DNA of 64,000 nt from the NCBI RefSeq assembly GCF_004005565.1, contig NZ_SADD01000009.1, forward strand, positions 62,001 to 126,000, in the 5' to 3' direction. The translations under genes and the position numbers were made by a program. Shown here piece after piece: positions 51,141 to 58,777 of this stretch. Under the pieces are notes generated by a model, which was not told the origin of the DNA, made no database searches, and was given only the letters and a program-made list of their open reading frames with translations. Each line of letters opens with the position of its first letter. Position 1 is the first letter of the stretch. The stretch comes from Lujinxingia sediminis (GTDB taxonomy: Bacteria > Myxococcota_A > Bradymonadia > Bradymonadales > Bradymonadaceae).

Positions 51141-52280
51141 TCAGGCGGCTGCCGGTGCCAGCTGGGGCATCTCATTGAGCAGGCGCTTGAACTCCCGGTA
51201 CTCGGCAATGACGCGGCGTTCGGCCTCGCGACGCGCGTGGCGAAGCTCGCGGGCCGCCTCGGTGTGCAGCTCTTCGGCGCGGCGCGCGAAGTCGCGGTGC
51301 AGCGCGCGGGCCTCTTCGAGGGAGGCTTCGAAGCGGGCGCTGGCCTCGTCGAATTGGGCCTGAAGTTGCTCCTCCCACTCCTCGCGTTGCGCCTGGTAGC
51401 GCTCGTAGAGGTTGCTCCAGCGGCGGCGCAGTCGACGATCAAAGGAGCTGCGCTTGAGGTTGGTCGCAAGCCCCACCCGCTCCAGGCTCCAGATCAGCCA
51501 TTTGGTCGGGTCGAACTGCCACCAGCGCACCCCGTTGCGGTAGTCGCCCGGGAAGGTGTGGTGGAAGTTATGGTAGCCCTCACCAAAGGTGAAAAACGCC
51601 AGGATCGCGTTGTCGCGCGCGGTGTGCTCCTGGGTCCAGGGGCGGCTCCCCCACATATGTGCCAGCGAGTTGATGAAGAAAGTCGCGTGGTGCACGCACA
51701 CGATGCGCAAGAGCCCCGCCCACAAAAGCATCCCCAGGATGTTGTTGGTCAGCACGCCCAGGAGCAGGGGCACGCCCAGGTTAAAGCCCACGCTGATCAG
51801 GTTGTAGTTCTTGTGCTGCCACACACAGAGCGGGTCTTTCCAGAGGTCGGGCACGTTATCAAAATCGTCGTGACGGCTGCCCTTGATGATCACCCAGAGC
51901 ATGTGCGCGTACCAGAAGCCGCGGGTGATGGTGTAGGGATCGTCGTCGGTGTCGACATCGCGGTGGTGGTAGCGGTGACCGGCCGACCAGGCGATGACGC
52001 TGTTTTGCCAGGCCGCCGCTCCAAAGATCAGAAGCAGCAGACGCACCGGTTTGGCCGCCCACCAGGCGCGGTGTGAGAACATGCGGTGGTAGCCCGCCGT
52101 GATGCCCAGGCCGGTGAAGATCCACAGCACGAACATCGCCACCACCTCGCTCCAGTGCACGCCGTTGGCGGCGATGTAGATCGGCGCGAGGATGGCGGCC
52201 AGAAGGGGCGTGCCGATCAAGAAGAGCGCGTTGACCCAGAGGATCTCAACGGGCTGGCGATCATTGGGATGGTTTTCCAT
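51141..52280 (-). CDS. Acyl-CoA/acyl-lipid delta-9-type desaturase with long C-terminal helix
   Basis: A 379-residue membrane di-iron enzyme that introduces a cis double bond into a fatty acyl chain. The three histidine boxes are present: HRMFSH (~65), HRYHHR (~102) and HNFHH (~240), with the extra ligand region HMWGSRPW. Four membrane segments frame them. After residue ~275, where many family members end, about 105 residues form a charged continuous helix (RRWSNLYERYQAQREEWEEQ onward), a predicted coiled coil. It probably controls membrane fluidity. The ATG at 52280 begins MENHPND. An intrinsic terminator follows. Confidence 0.93.
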   Translation of the reverse strand: MENHPNDRQPVEILWVNALFLIGTPLLAAILAPIYIAANGVHWSEVVAMFVLWIFTGLGITAGYHRMFSHRAWWAAKPVRLLLLIFGAAAWQNSVIAWSAGHRYHHRDVDTDDDPYTITRGFWYAHMLWVIIKGSRHDDFDNVPDLWKDPLCVWQHKNYNLISVGFNLGVPLLLGVLTNNILGMLLWAGLLRIVCVHHATFFINSLAHMWGSRPWTQEHTARDNAILAFFTFGEGYHNFHHTFPGDYRNGVRWWQFDPTKWLIWSLERVGLATNLKRSSFDRRLRRRWSNLYERYQAQREEWEEQLQAQFDEASARFEASLEEARALHRDFARRAEELHTEAARELRHARREAERRVIAEYREFKRLLNEMPQLAPAAA

Positions 52281-52386
52281 CGATGGGGTCTCACAGAGGA
52301 GTCAGCGTGACGGGCGTTGAAGCGTCTCGGTCGTGCAAAATCAGCGCGCGCGAAGGTCGTTCTGGACACAGTCTGAGGGGTTTGTA

Positions 52387-53148
52387 TCAGAGTGTGACCA
52401 GAGATCGAAGCATCTCTCGGGCGGGAAGCGCTCGGGTGACCAGCGAGTCAACGGAAGTATCGATGACCCGGCGAGCCTGCGCAAGGGCGTCCTCCAGCGG
52501 CAGGGGAGGGCGCGCGTTTCGGGGATCTTCCAGGTGCAAAAGCAGCGTCAGCGTGAGCGGGTGAATCACCCCCACCGCCTCGCCGGGATGGCGGCAGGAC
52601 TCGCAGAGCAGGCCTTCGCCGCTGCGGGCAAAGCGCGCCCGGGGCAGGCTCTCGGCAGCCTTTCCGCAGCGAGCGCACTGCGCGATCGACGGCGCCATGC
52701 CGTAGAGGTTGAGCAGACTCAGCTCAAAATGATGGGTGAGGCAGAGGATCGCGAGGTTGTCGTCACAGCGAGGCAGAAACGCATAGAACTGGCGAAGCAG
52801 CTCAAAGATGGCCCGGGCATCTTCGCCCTCGCGCCAGGTCTCGCGCACAAGCTCGGTGGCGTAACTGGCCGCACTTAAGAGCTCTAAACGCTCTTCGATC
52901 CCCGGGTAATCCTCGCTGACCTCGAGCTCCTGCAGAGTGTGGAGGTCGCCGCGGGTCGGCCGGGTGTAGATCGCCTCGACCATGCGCAGGGGTTGGAGCG
53001 CGCCACCGAAACGCTTTCGGCTGGTTCGTGCGCTGCGCGCCAGGGCGGCAAAGCGCCCGGCATCTCGCCCCAGAAGCGTGACGATGACATCACGCTCCCC
53101 GTAGTCGACGGTGCGCAGAATGAAGCAGGGTGAGTGGCGCGAGGACAT
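52387..53148 (-). CDS. recO: DNA repair protein RecO
   Basis: A 253-residue protein with the RecO order: an N-terminal OB fold (CFILRTVDYGERDVIVTLLGRDAG), a helical middle domain and a zinc site CARCGK...CESCRHPG. RecO anneals single-stranded DNA and, with RecR, loads RecA on SSB-coated gaps. Length and zinc site are normal. The DUF6918-like gene ends 12 bases upstream on the same strand, so the two may be co-transcribed. Confidence 0.93.
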   Translation of the reverse strand: MSSRHSPCFILRTVDYGERDVIVTLLGRDAGRFAALARSARTSRKRFGGALQPLRMVEAIYTRPTRGDLHTLQELEVSEDYPGIEERLELLSAASYATELVRETWREGEDARAIFELLRQFYAFLPRCDDNLAILCLTHHFELSLLNLYGMAPSIAQCARCGKAAESLPRARFARSGEGLLCESCRHPGEAVGVIHPLTLTLLLHLEDPRNARPPLPLEDALAQARRVIDTSVDSLVTRALPAREMLRSLVTL

Positions 53149-53160
53149 GCCGCTCCGAGT

Positions 53161-53619
53161 TCAGGCGTCTTTGGGGGCGTAGCGATCGATGAGGCGGCCC
53201 ACGCCGGGCAGCGCTTCTTTGACGTGCTTTTCGGCCTGGCCGCGAAGCTTGCCGTAGGTCGACTTGAGGATCTTGTTGTCGGAGCGCTCCGCTTTGGCGT
53301 CGGTGATGCTCAGAAGATCGTTGGCCGCCCGATCGTCGTGCTTCTGGATATACGCCTCAAAAGTGCTCAGCGCGGCGTTCTCCACGTAGTCCTGGTAGAG
53401 CGGGTCGAGCGCGCCGGTAAAGGCGTCGAGCAGGTGATCGATGGACTCCTCGATCATCGTCGGCTTGAGCTTTTTGACGACCTTATAGCCGCCTTTGATC
53501 GCCATGCCCGAGAGGCCGCTCTTCGACGAGACCTCGTTTTCGATGAGACGGGCAGCGTCTTTAATAACTTTCTGGCGATCGACCTGGGCGAGTTTTTCGG
53601 TGAGCGTCGGCATGGGCAT
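53161..53619 (-). CDS. Conserved unknown, DUF6918-like
   Basis: A 152-residue helical soluble protein. The string EVSSKSGLSGMAIKGGYKVVK and the ending ALPGVGRLIDRYAP match my memory of the DUF6918 family of small proteins in actinobacteria and myxobacteria-like groups; the match should be verified. There is no signal peptide. ATG 53619 gives MPMPTLTEK, and ATG 53613 is equally possible. It lies 12 bases upstream of recO. Function unknown. Confidence 0.75.
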   Translation of the reverse strand: MPMPTLTEKLAQVDRQKVIKDAARLIENEVSSKSGLSGMAIKGGYKVVKKLKPTMIEESIDHLLDAFTGALDPLYQDYVENAALSTFEAYIQKHDDRAANDLLSITDAKAERSDNKILKSTYGKLRGQAEKHVKEALPGVGRLIDRYAPKDA

Positions 53620-53749
53620 CTCGGTAGCAAACAGAAGTTCATTGGTGGTGGTAGAGGGGAGGGCAGGCTCAACCGCCAGGGGCGTAGCAGGCCTCCATAT
53701 GCAGCGCTGCTTTTAGACGTCGACAAAGGTGCGTGTAAAGCGCGCCGAG

Positions 53750-54850
53750 TCAACGCGGGCGAGCGCCAAAAAGTTCCTCGGCCCCCAGGGGGTGGCGCTG
53801 CGGGGTGCCGCTGGCGTCGAGGAGCTGGAGGGTGGTGGGGGGCAGGCTCACGCTGAGAATATCGCCAAAGAAGGGCAGCGCGCGCGCGCGCTTCTCCAGG
53901 CAGAGGGTGAGCCAGCGCGTCAGAAGCGCGTCGAGCCGGGCCGGCTCAACGCCGAGCTCCTCGCTCATCGCCAGGGGGAGGTTGAGGTGGTGCGGATCTT
54001 CGCGCTCATCGAACTCAAAGAGCTCATCGGGCCAGTCGCGCCATAGAATCAGCGTGCCCAGGCGCTCGGTGTCAAAGCCGTGGCGCTCGAGCACGTAGCG
54101 GCGAAGGTTATGGTAGACGTCGTCAAGAAGCTCGGCTGCCACCCGCCCGGCGACGTCGTCGGGGGGCGGGAGCTGCCAGTCCCGGGGCAGGAGAAGGGGA
54201 TGCTCGGGGGGCTCCTCGGAGAGCGGATCGAGGCCGGCGCGGAAGTGGTCGTCGATGGTGGCCCGCCAGATCTCCTGGCGCTCCTGGTCCGCCCAGGTCG
54301 CCACGCCGAAGATGCCCTGGTTGGCGTCGTGGTCGACCCGCATCCAGCGCGCCTGGCCGATGAGCTGCACAAACTCCTCATGGTCCATGCGCCCGTCGTC
54401 CTCACCCCCGTAGTCGACGATCGACCAGGGCAGCGAGGTCAACGTCTGACGGAGGCGAGGCACCAGGAGCGGTTGCAGCGTGCGGTGGGTGGCCGCGTCG
54501 ACCTCGGAGGTGCGGTAGAGGATGAGCCAGTCGTCGACGTTCTCAAAAGGAAAGAGCATCGCCGCATCGAGCCAGCTGGCCTGGCGCGTGCGATCAAAAA
54601 GCCAGAAGGCCTGCTCGGGAAACTCCAGGGTGCGCTCGCCGTGGTGCATCTCGCGGGCGGGAAACTCCCGGCGTTCGGCAAGCCCCAGCGCCGGGAGCAG
54701 CAGGCGCTCATAGGCGCTGTCCTGGGCTTCGAGCACGTCGACAAAGACTCGGGCCAGACGCTCCATCTCGGGCAGACCCGGGTGCTCCGGGAGCAACTCG
54801 CGCAACAACTCGAGCGCGTGGGGGGAAGAGGGCATGGGCGCGTGGGTCAC
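53750..54850 (-). CDS. Unrecognised soluble protein
   Basis: A 366-residue acidic protein rich in Leu, Trp and Arg. Conspicuous strings are FWLFDRTRQASWLDAAMLFPF, DWLILYRTSE and DYGGEDDGRMDHEEFVQLIGQ, the last resembling a short acidic helix-loop pattern but not a good EF-hand. No signal peptide or membrane segment. It starts 23 bases after the TPR membrane-protein gene on the same strand, suggesting co-transcription. No family recognised. Confidence 0.7.
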   Translation of the reverse strand: MTHAPMPSSPHALELLRELLPEHPGLPEMERLARVFVDVLEAQDSAYERLLLPALGLAERREFPAREMHHGERTLEFPEQAFWLFDRTRQASWLDAAMLFPFENVDDWLILYRTSEVDAATHRTLQPLLVPRLRQTLTSLPWSIVDYGGEDDGRMDHEEFVQLIGQARWMRVDHDANQGIFGVATWADQERQEIWRATIDDHFRAGLDPLSEEPPEHPLLLPRDWQLPPPDDVAGRVAAELLDDVYHNLRRYVLERHGFDTERLGTLILWRDWPDELFEFDEREDPHHLNLPLAMSEELGVEPARLDALLTRWLTLCLEKRARALPFFGDILSVSLPPTTLQLLDASGTPQRHPLGAEELFGARPR

Positions 54851-54873
54851 TGGTTCGGCAGGGTCGATATGTC

Positions 54874-55779
54874 CTAAAAACGCCCTCGCACAAGGGCGCC
54901 AGCGTGCTCGCCGGTGAGCATGGGCGCGACGCGGAGCGCGTGGGGATGCGGGCGGTCGGCACGCGCGTCGAGAAATAGCATGGTGGCACCGGCCACGCCC
55001 AGAGAAACTCCACTGGCGAGCAGCACGATGTTGAGGGTCTGGTGGGTGCGAAGCCGGCGAAGGTCGTCGGCGCGGGTGTGCCCGCTGCCTTCATATACCG
55101 CGAGCTCCGCCTCGGGCAGGCGGCTGCGTTCGAGGCGGTCGACGGACGCTTCGATGAGCAGACCGCTGCCAAAGAGAACTCCCGCGCCAAGCGCCGCTCC
55201 GCCCGCGCCCACCAGCGACCAGGCCAGGATGGGCGGCGCGTCCTCAGCGGGCTCGGGCGGTGCCTCCACGGGGGCGGGTTGGGTGGGGGATGCCGGGTGT
55301 TCCGCCTCCCGGGAGCCCTCTCTGGCCGCAAGTTCCCGGAGGGCGATGGCCCTGCGAAGCTGTCCGCGAAGGTCCACGAGGTCCTCAAAACGGCCGTCCC
55401 GCTCAAACGCTTCCGTGTTTTCATCGAGCAGACGCAGCGCGTAGGCCGGATGCTCCATGGCCTGGTAGGCCAGGACCTGGTTGTAGGCGTAGACCAGATC
55501 GGGGTGGTGGGCGCGGGCGCTCTCAAGCAGGTCGGCGGCGCGGGCAAAGTCGCCGCGCTGGTAGGCCTGCGCGGCCTCTTCATAGTAGCGCGCGGCGCGG
55601 GCCTCGGCGCTCTCTTCGGTGCTTTCAGGGCTTTCGGTGGCCTCAATGAACTCGGCGCGTTCAGCAGGCTCCTGCGCCGACGCCACACCCGGAGCACCGA
55701 GCAGCGTGACGGCGAGGAGGGCGGCGAGCAGAGGAGCGAAGAGGGCGTGGGCTTTGGTGCAGATGGTGGTCGCAGGCAT
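54874..55779 (-). CDS. Exported TPR protein with two C-terminal membrane segments (paralogue of 62896 gene)
   Basis: A ~301-residue exported protein. Signal peptide to GVASAQ; tetratricopeptide-like repeats at ~55-130 (YYEEAAQAYQRGDFARAADLLESA, cut: YYEEAAQAYQRGDF; then LVYAYNQVLAYQAMEHP). An acidic Pro/Glu linker and two membrane segments (ILAWSLVGAGGAALGAGVLFG; LNIVLLASGVSLGVAGATML) follow, and the tail ends with an aromatic residue. The gene at 62896 shares this layout and strings such as AWSLVGAGG, so the two are paralogues on either side of the RCC1 cluster. ATG 55779 is used; a TTG at 55812 would add eleven residues. Confidence 0.75.
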   Translation of the reverse strand: MPATTICTKAHALFAPLLAALLAVTLLGAPGVASAQEPAERAEFIEATESPESTEESAEARAARYYEEAAQAYQRGDFARAADLLESARAHHPDLVYAYNQVLAYQAMEHPAYALRLLDENTEAFERDGRFEDLVDLRGQLRRAIALRELAAREGSREAEHPASPTQPAPVEAPPEPAEDAPPILAWSLVGAGGAALGAGVLFGSGLLIEASVDRLERSRLPEAELAVYEGSGHTRADDLRRLRTHQTLNIVLLASGVSLGVAGATMLFLDARADRPHPHALRVAPMLTGEHAGALVRGRF

Positions 55780-55936
55780 CGGAACCCCGGCGGTGGAAGT
55801 TGTCTGAGGCAATGAGCCCGTACAACACCACGGTTACGGCGCGTGGATGCGGTCTCGCGAGAGCGGGTACTGCGTGATGTGATGAGGGGGGACTATCTCT
55901 CTGAGGGGCGTTCAGTTCAAGCCTGCCGAGCGCGTG

Positions 55937-56040
55937 CCGAGCGCCCCGGGACGACGCTGACTGCGTCGTCAGGGATTCGCGGTAGCGTTGCTACAGCTTC
56001 ATCCCTGCCTCCTTGTCAGCCCCGCCCTGGATGCGCTCGG
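55937..56040 (+). repeat. Structured palindromic element, copy 3 (inverted orientation)
   Basis: Here the T-run (56042-56047) follows on the plus strand. The outer stem CCGAGCGC...GCGCTCGG, the hairpin GTAGC-GTT-GCTAC and both loops TGCGTCGTC and CCTCCTT are as in copy 1. Two stems differ in sequence yet still pair: AGGGAT/ATCCCT replaces TGGGAT/ATCCCA, and the inner end of stem two reads GCTGAC/GTCAGC where copy 1 has CTAGC/GCTA. These paired changes support a conserved secondary structure. Confidence 0.78.
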
Positions 56041-56061
56041 GTTTTTTATGGTGCGGAGGTG

Positions 56062-56109
56062 CCGAGCGCCCCGGGACGACGCTGGCTGTGTCGCCCTGGA
56101 TGCGATCGG
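56062..56109 (+). repeat. Collapsed copy 4 of the structured element
   Basis: Forty-eight bases starting CCGAGCGCCCCGGGACGACG and ending GGATGCGATCGG: both arms of the outer stem remain while the centre is deleted. It directly follows copy 3 and starts with the same 20 bases, suggesting tandem duplication followed by internal deletion. Confidence 0.6.
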
Positions 56110-56125
56110 GTTGGGGGGATCGCTT

Positions 56126-56293
56126 TTGTGGTTGGGTGGTTGGGTGGTTGTGGGGCGCGGGGGTTTGCGATGTGGGTCGATTTGTGCGGGCGGTGTCGGG
56201 TTCGCTTTGTGGTTGGGTGGTTGGGTGGTTGGGTGGTTGTGGGGCGCGGGGGTTTGCGGCGTGGGTCGATTTGTAATGGTCGGTTGGGGTTCG
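56126..56293 (+). repeat. G-rich intergenic repeat, locus 3
   Basis: Two tandem units, each made of two or three GGTTGGGT octamers, GGTTGTGGGGCGCGGGGGTT, a TGGGTCGATTTGT box and a GGGCGGTGTCGGGTTCGCT or TAATGGTCGG tail. Runs of GGG or GG at regular spacing could form G-quadruplexes on the plus strand. Confidence 0.8.
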
Positions 56294-56413
56294 CGAGTTC
56301 GCGGTCGAGGTCGAGAGCGAGTTCGAGCCCGAGTACGAGCCCGAGCCCGAGCACGAGCACGAGTACGAGTACGAGGTCGAGCACGAGTACGAGTACGAGC
56401 CCGAGCCCGAGCC
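56294..56413 (+). repeat. Non-coding CGAGNN hexamer array, 20 units
   Basis: Twenty hexamers in one phase; all except the second (CGCGGT) keep CGAG. The variable dinucleotides are TT, GT, AG, CC, TA and CA, never AA, GA or TC, which dominate the coding array at 34.5 kb. It lies between the G-rich repeat and the terminator of the first RCC1 gene. Confidence 0.93.
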
Positions 56414-56419
56414 CGACGC

Positions 56420-56462
56420 AAAACACCCCACCTCCAGCGTTTGCCGGGGGTGGGGTGTTTTT
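56420..56462. terminator. Bidirectional terminator after RCC1 gene 1
   Basis: AAAACACCCCACC pairs with GGTGGGGTGTTTT around about 16 bases. T-runs exist on both strands. The same sequence follows all three RCC1 genes. Confidence 0.88.
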
Positions 56463-56490
56463 AGATGGGACGTGTTCCCGAAGCCCGAGT

Positions 56491-58305
56491 TTATGGCGTG
56501 TAAGGCCAGGCGACGGGGGTGGGGGTGGAGGTCTGGTTGGCCACAGCCGGGTCGCCCAGCTGCCCCACTTGATTTCTCCCCCAGCAGCGCATGATACCGC
56601 CGGCGATGCCGCAGGTATGCTCATGGCCAGCGGCGATGGCGGTCCAGTCTTCCCGCGGTGCGGTGATGAGCGTGGGGTCGGCGGTGGATATAGCATTCGT
56701 TGGGAAGGTCAGGTCGAAGCCCAGTTGGCCGCGGCTATTATCGCCCCAACAATAGGCCTCGTTCGCGGCGATGGCGCAGGTGTGCTCCGATCCGGTCGTG
56801 ATAATGTTGATACTGGAAAGGTTTAAAATTCCGCGGACATAAGGGGGATCATCGTGGCCAACTTGCCCGGATCCTCCATGAGTTCCACCGCCCCAGCAGT
56901 ACATTCCAGGATTGAAGTCGCTTGATACAAATGCACATGAATGTGCTCCGCCTGCCGCTATTGTGGTAGTGGTGTAGTTCGCACCTGAGACCGGAAGGCC
57001 CACGGGACGAGGAGCACTATCACCCGAAGTGCCACCGTTCAGCTGCCCACTCGAATAATTCCCCCAACACCACCCATTCGCGCCTTCGGCTGTGACCGCA
57101 CACGTATGCGCATCGCCGGCGGCGACCGCCACGAAGGTGTCGATGGTGGTGCCGCTGCTATTGATACGTACTCGGCCTTGAGTGCTAATGCCGGGTCCAA
57201 GTTGCTGATAAGCGTTGTAGCCCCAACAAAATAGCGCACCGTCGGTTTGCAGGGCGCAACTGTGTTCCGAGCCGGTTGTCACGGTGCTCCAATTGGTATT
57301 TGTGCCAATGCGGTGGGGGGTGGAGTAACGTGCGAGGTTGCCCGGCTCCGTGCTCACTTGATTTGTGGCGTTGTCTCCCCAACACCACAAACTCCCATCG
57401 TCTTTAATCCCGCAGGTATGAAGCCCACCCGCGCTCACTTGAGTCCACACGCCATCACCGGCCACTCGCGTGGGTTGGCTGCGCGGGGTGCTGGATCCGT
57501 CGCCCAGGCGACCGTCGCCATTGCTACCCCAGCACCAGAGCGTGCCGTCGTCGAGGATGCCGCAGGTATGTTGTTCGCCAGCGCTCACATCGACCCAGGT
57601 GGGACTTTCATAAATGAAAGTGTAGCGCTGTTCTGCCAGGCAATGCTCAAGCTCGGTGTTGGTAGCGCACGCGGTCAAAACGATGGTGACCGAGGGGGCG
57701 GCGGGGATCGCCAGATCTTCACATTGTATCGTGGTGCCGCTTTCATCCTCACAACGATGTTCGATCGTGCATGTATCGGCGCGGGTGCAAAAGGGCGTGA
57801 GCTCGGGCGGGTGGCTGTAGGTATAGGACTCGCCAGGCGACAGACCTTCAAGGCCAGCCTCAAAGGCATAAAGTACCTCGAAGGTGCGGGAGGCACTTTT
57901 GCGCTCCAGACCGAACTCGGCTTCGGCTGTTAGCGTCCAGGTGCCCTCGCGATCGAGCAAGGTTGTGTCGAGCTCAATGGTGCCATCACATGACGTCAGC
58001 AGCCGGGGGGCTTCGTTGGCAACGCCGATGGTGCAACGTGCGATGACGCATTCCTCCGGGGCGCACGCCGCCTCGAAGTTCAAAACCCCCTCGGTTTCGT
58101 TGATGACATAGGGGCTCTCCTCGCCGCCGGTGAGTGTCAGGGAGAGGTCCGGGTCGGCGTCGGCGTCGGGGGTGGTGTCGGTGTCGGCGTCGGGATCGAC
58201 GTCGGGGGTGTTGGTGTCGGTGTCTGTGGGCGTCGCGACGCCGTCGCCGCCGCAGGCCGCGGCGAGCAGGGTGAGTGCAATGAGGATCATCCGAAGGTGT
58301 GGCAT
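56491..58305 (-). CDS. RCC1-propeller surface lipoprotein 1
   Basis: A 604-residue predicted lipoprotein (MILIALTLLAAACGGDG). An Asp/Thr-rich stalk (residues ~22-52, DTD/DAD repeats) is followed by an Ig-like region with paired cysteines (~55-240). Residues ~240-600 hold seven RCC1 blades of the pattern W..V.AG..HTCGI.DDG.LWCWG.N, each with a Cys pair, forming a beta-propeller. In this group such proteins are exported binding proteins of unknown ligand. The Ig-like part differs from paralogues 2 and 3, while the last blade is nearly identical to that of paralogue 2. The ATG at 58305 follows GGAGGG. A terminator and a CGAGNN array lie downstream. Confidence 0.88.
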   Translation of the reverse strand: MPHLRMILIALTLLAAACGGDGVATPTDTDTNTPDVDPDADTDTTPDADADPDLSLTLTGGEESPYVINETEGVLNFEAACAPEECVIARCTIGVANEAPRLLTSCDGTIELDTTLLDREGTWTLTAEAEFGLERKSASRTFEVLYAFEAGLEGLSPGESYTYSHPPELTPFCTRADTCTIEHRCEDESGTTIQCEDLAIPAAPSVTIVLTACATNTELEHCLAEQRYTFIYESPTWVDVSAGEQHTCGILDDGTLWCWGSNGDGRLGDGSSTPRSQPTRVAGDGVWTQVSAGGLHTCGIKDDGSLWCWGDNATNQVSTEPGNLARYSTPHRIGTNTNWSTVTTGSEHSCALQTDGALFCWGYNAYQQLGPGISTQGRVRINSSGTTIDTFVAVAAGDAHTCAVTAEGANGWCWGNYSSGQLNGGTSGDSAPRPVGLPVSGANYTTTTIAAGGAHSCAFVSSDFNPGMYCWGGGTHGGSGQVGHDDPPYVRGILNLSSINIITTGSEHTCAIAANEAYCWGDNSRGQLGFDLTFPTNAISTADPTLITAPREDWTAIAAGHEHTCGIAGGIMRCWGRNQVGQLGDPAVANQTSTPTPVAWPYTP

Positions 58306-58386
58306 GGTAGGGCCCTCCCGGTACCAATCTGGGTTGATGTGAAGAGTCCCAGACTTAGCGCGGATGGTCGCTGCGGGGCAAGTTTA

Positions 58387-58394
58387 TTGCGCAA
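58387..58394. promoter_or_regulatory. Palindrome upstream of RCC1 gene 1
   Basis: TTGCGCAA inside AAGTTTATTGCGCAAAACGG, 82 bases upstream of the gene. The same sequence stands at 60683-60690, 82 bases upstream of RCC1 gene 2. It could be an operator or promoter part, but because the spacers are duplicates, conservation alone proves little. Confidence 0.3.
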
Positions 58395-58409
58395 AACGGC
58401 TCACGGCGT

Positions 58410-58605
58410 GGTTGGGTGGCGGGTTCGCTCTGTGGTTGGGTGGTTGGGTGGTTGGGTGGTTGTGGGGCGCGGGGGTTTGCGATGTGGGTCGATTTGTTCG
58501 GGCGGTGTCGGGTTCGCTTTGTGGTTGGGTGGTTGGGTGGTTGGGTGGTTGTGGGGCGCGGGGGTTTGCGGGCTGGGTCGATTCGTAATGGTCGGTTGGG
58601 GGTCG
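58410..58605 (+). repeat. G-rich intergenic repeat, locus 4
   Basis: Two units of the same family as locus 3, each with three GGTTGGGT octamers, followed by TGGGTCGATT boxes and the GGTCGGTTGGGGGTCGCGAG link to the hexamer array. Confidence 0.8.
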
Positions 58606-58701
58606 CGAGTTCGCGGTCGAGTTCGAGTTCGAGTTCGAGTACGAGTTCGAGTTCGAGGTCGAGGTCGAGGTCGAGTACGAGGTCGAGCACGAGCACGAGC
58701 C
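58606..58701 (+). repeat. Non-coding CGAGNN hexamer array, 16 units
   Basis: Sixteen hexamers in one phase, beginning CGAGTT-CGCGGT exactly like the arrays at 56294 and 60894, then richer in CGAGTT and CGAGGT. Flanking bases are identical to those of the other two arrays; length and order of units differ. Confidence 0.93.
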
Positions 58702-58707
58702 CGACGC

Positions 58708-58749
58708 AAAACACCCCACCTCCAGCGTTTGCCGGGGGTGGGGTGTTTT
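58708..58749. terminator. Bidirectional terminator after RCC1 gene 2
   Basis: Same stem as at 56420: AAAACACCCCACC with GGTGGGGTGTTTT, T-runs on both strands. Confidence 0.88.
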
Positions 58750-58777
58750 AGATGGGACGTGTTCCCGAAGCCCGAGT

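Larger units (their letters stand above)
55780..56490. other. 711-bp repeat-bearing intergenic region left of the RCC1 cluster
   Basis: Contains, in order, ~150 bases without recognisable features, the inverted copy 3 of the structured element, a collapsed copy 4, a G-rich repeat block, a CGAGNN array and a terminator. No gene is supported in any frame; long open frames here are products of the repeat arrays. Confidence 0.7.
58306..58777. other. Spacer between RCC1 genes 1 and 2
   Basis: Holds the upstream region of gene 1 (minus strand), a palindrome TTGCGCAA at 58387-58394, the G-rich repeat (58410-58605), the hexamer array (58606-58701) and the terminator of gene 2. It matches the spacer at 60602-61023 almost base for base except in the array. 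Confidence 0.8.

Noticed and set aside
56294-56460. Glu-Xaa coding reading of the non-coding arrays
   Set aside because: Plus-strand frames through the arrays begin in G-rich repeats and end at the terminator; no start site or ribosome-binding site supports translation.
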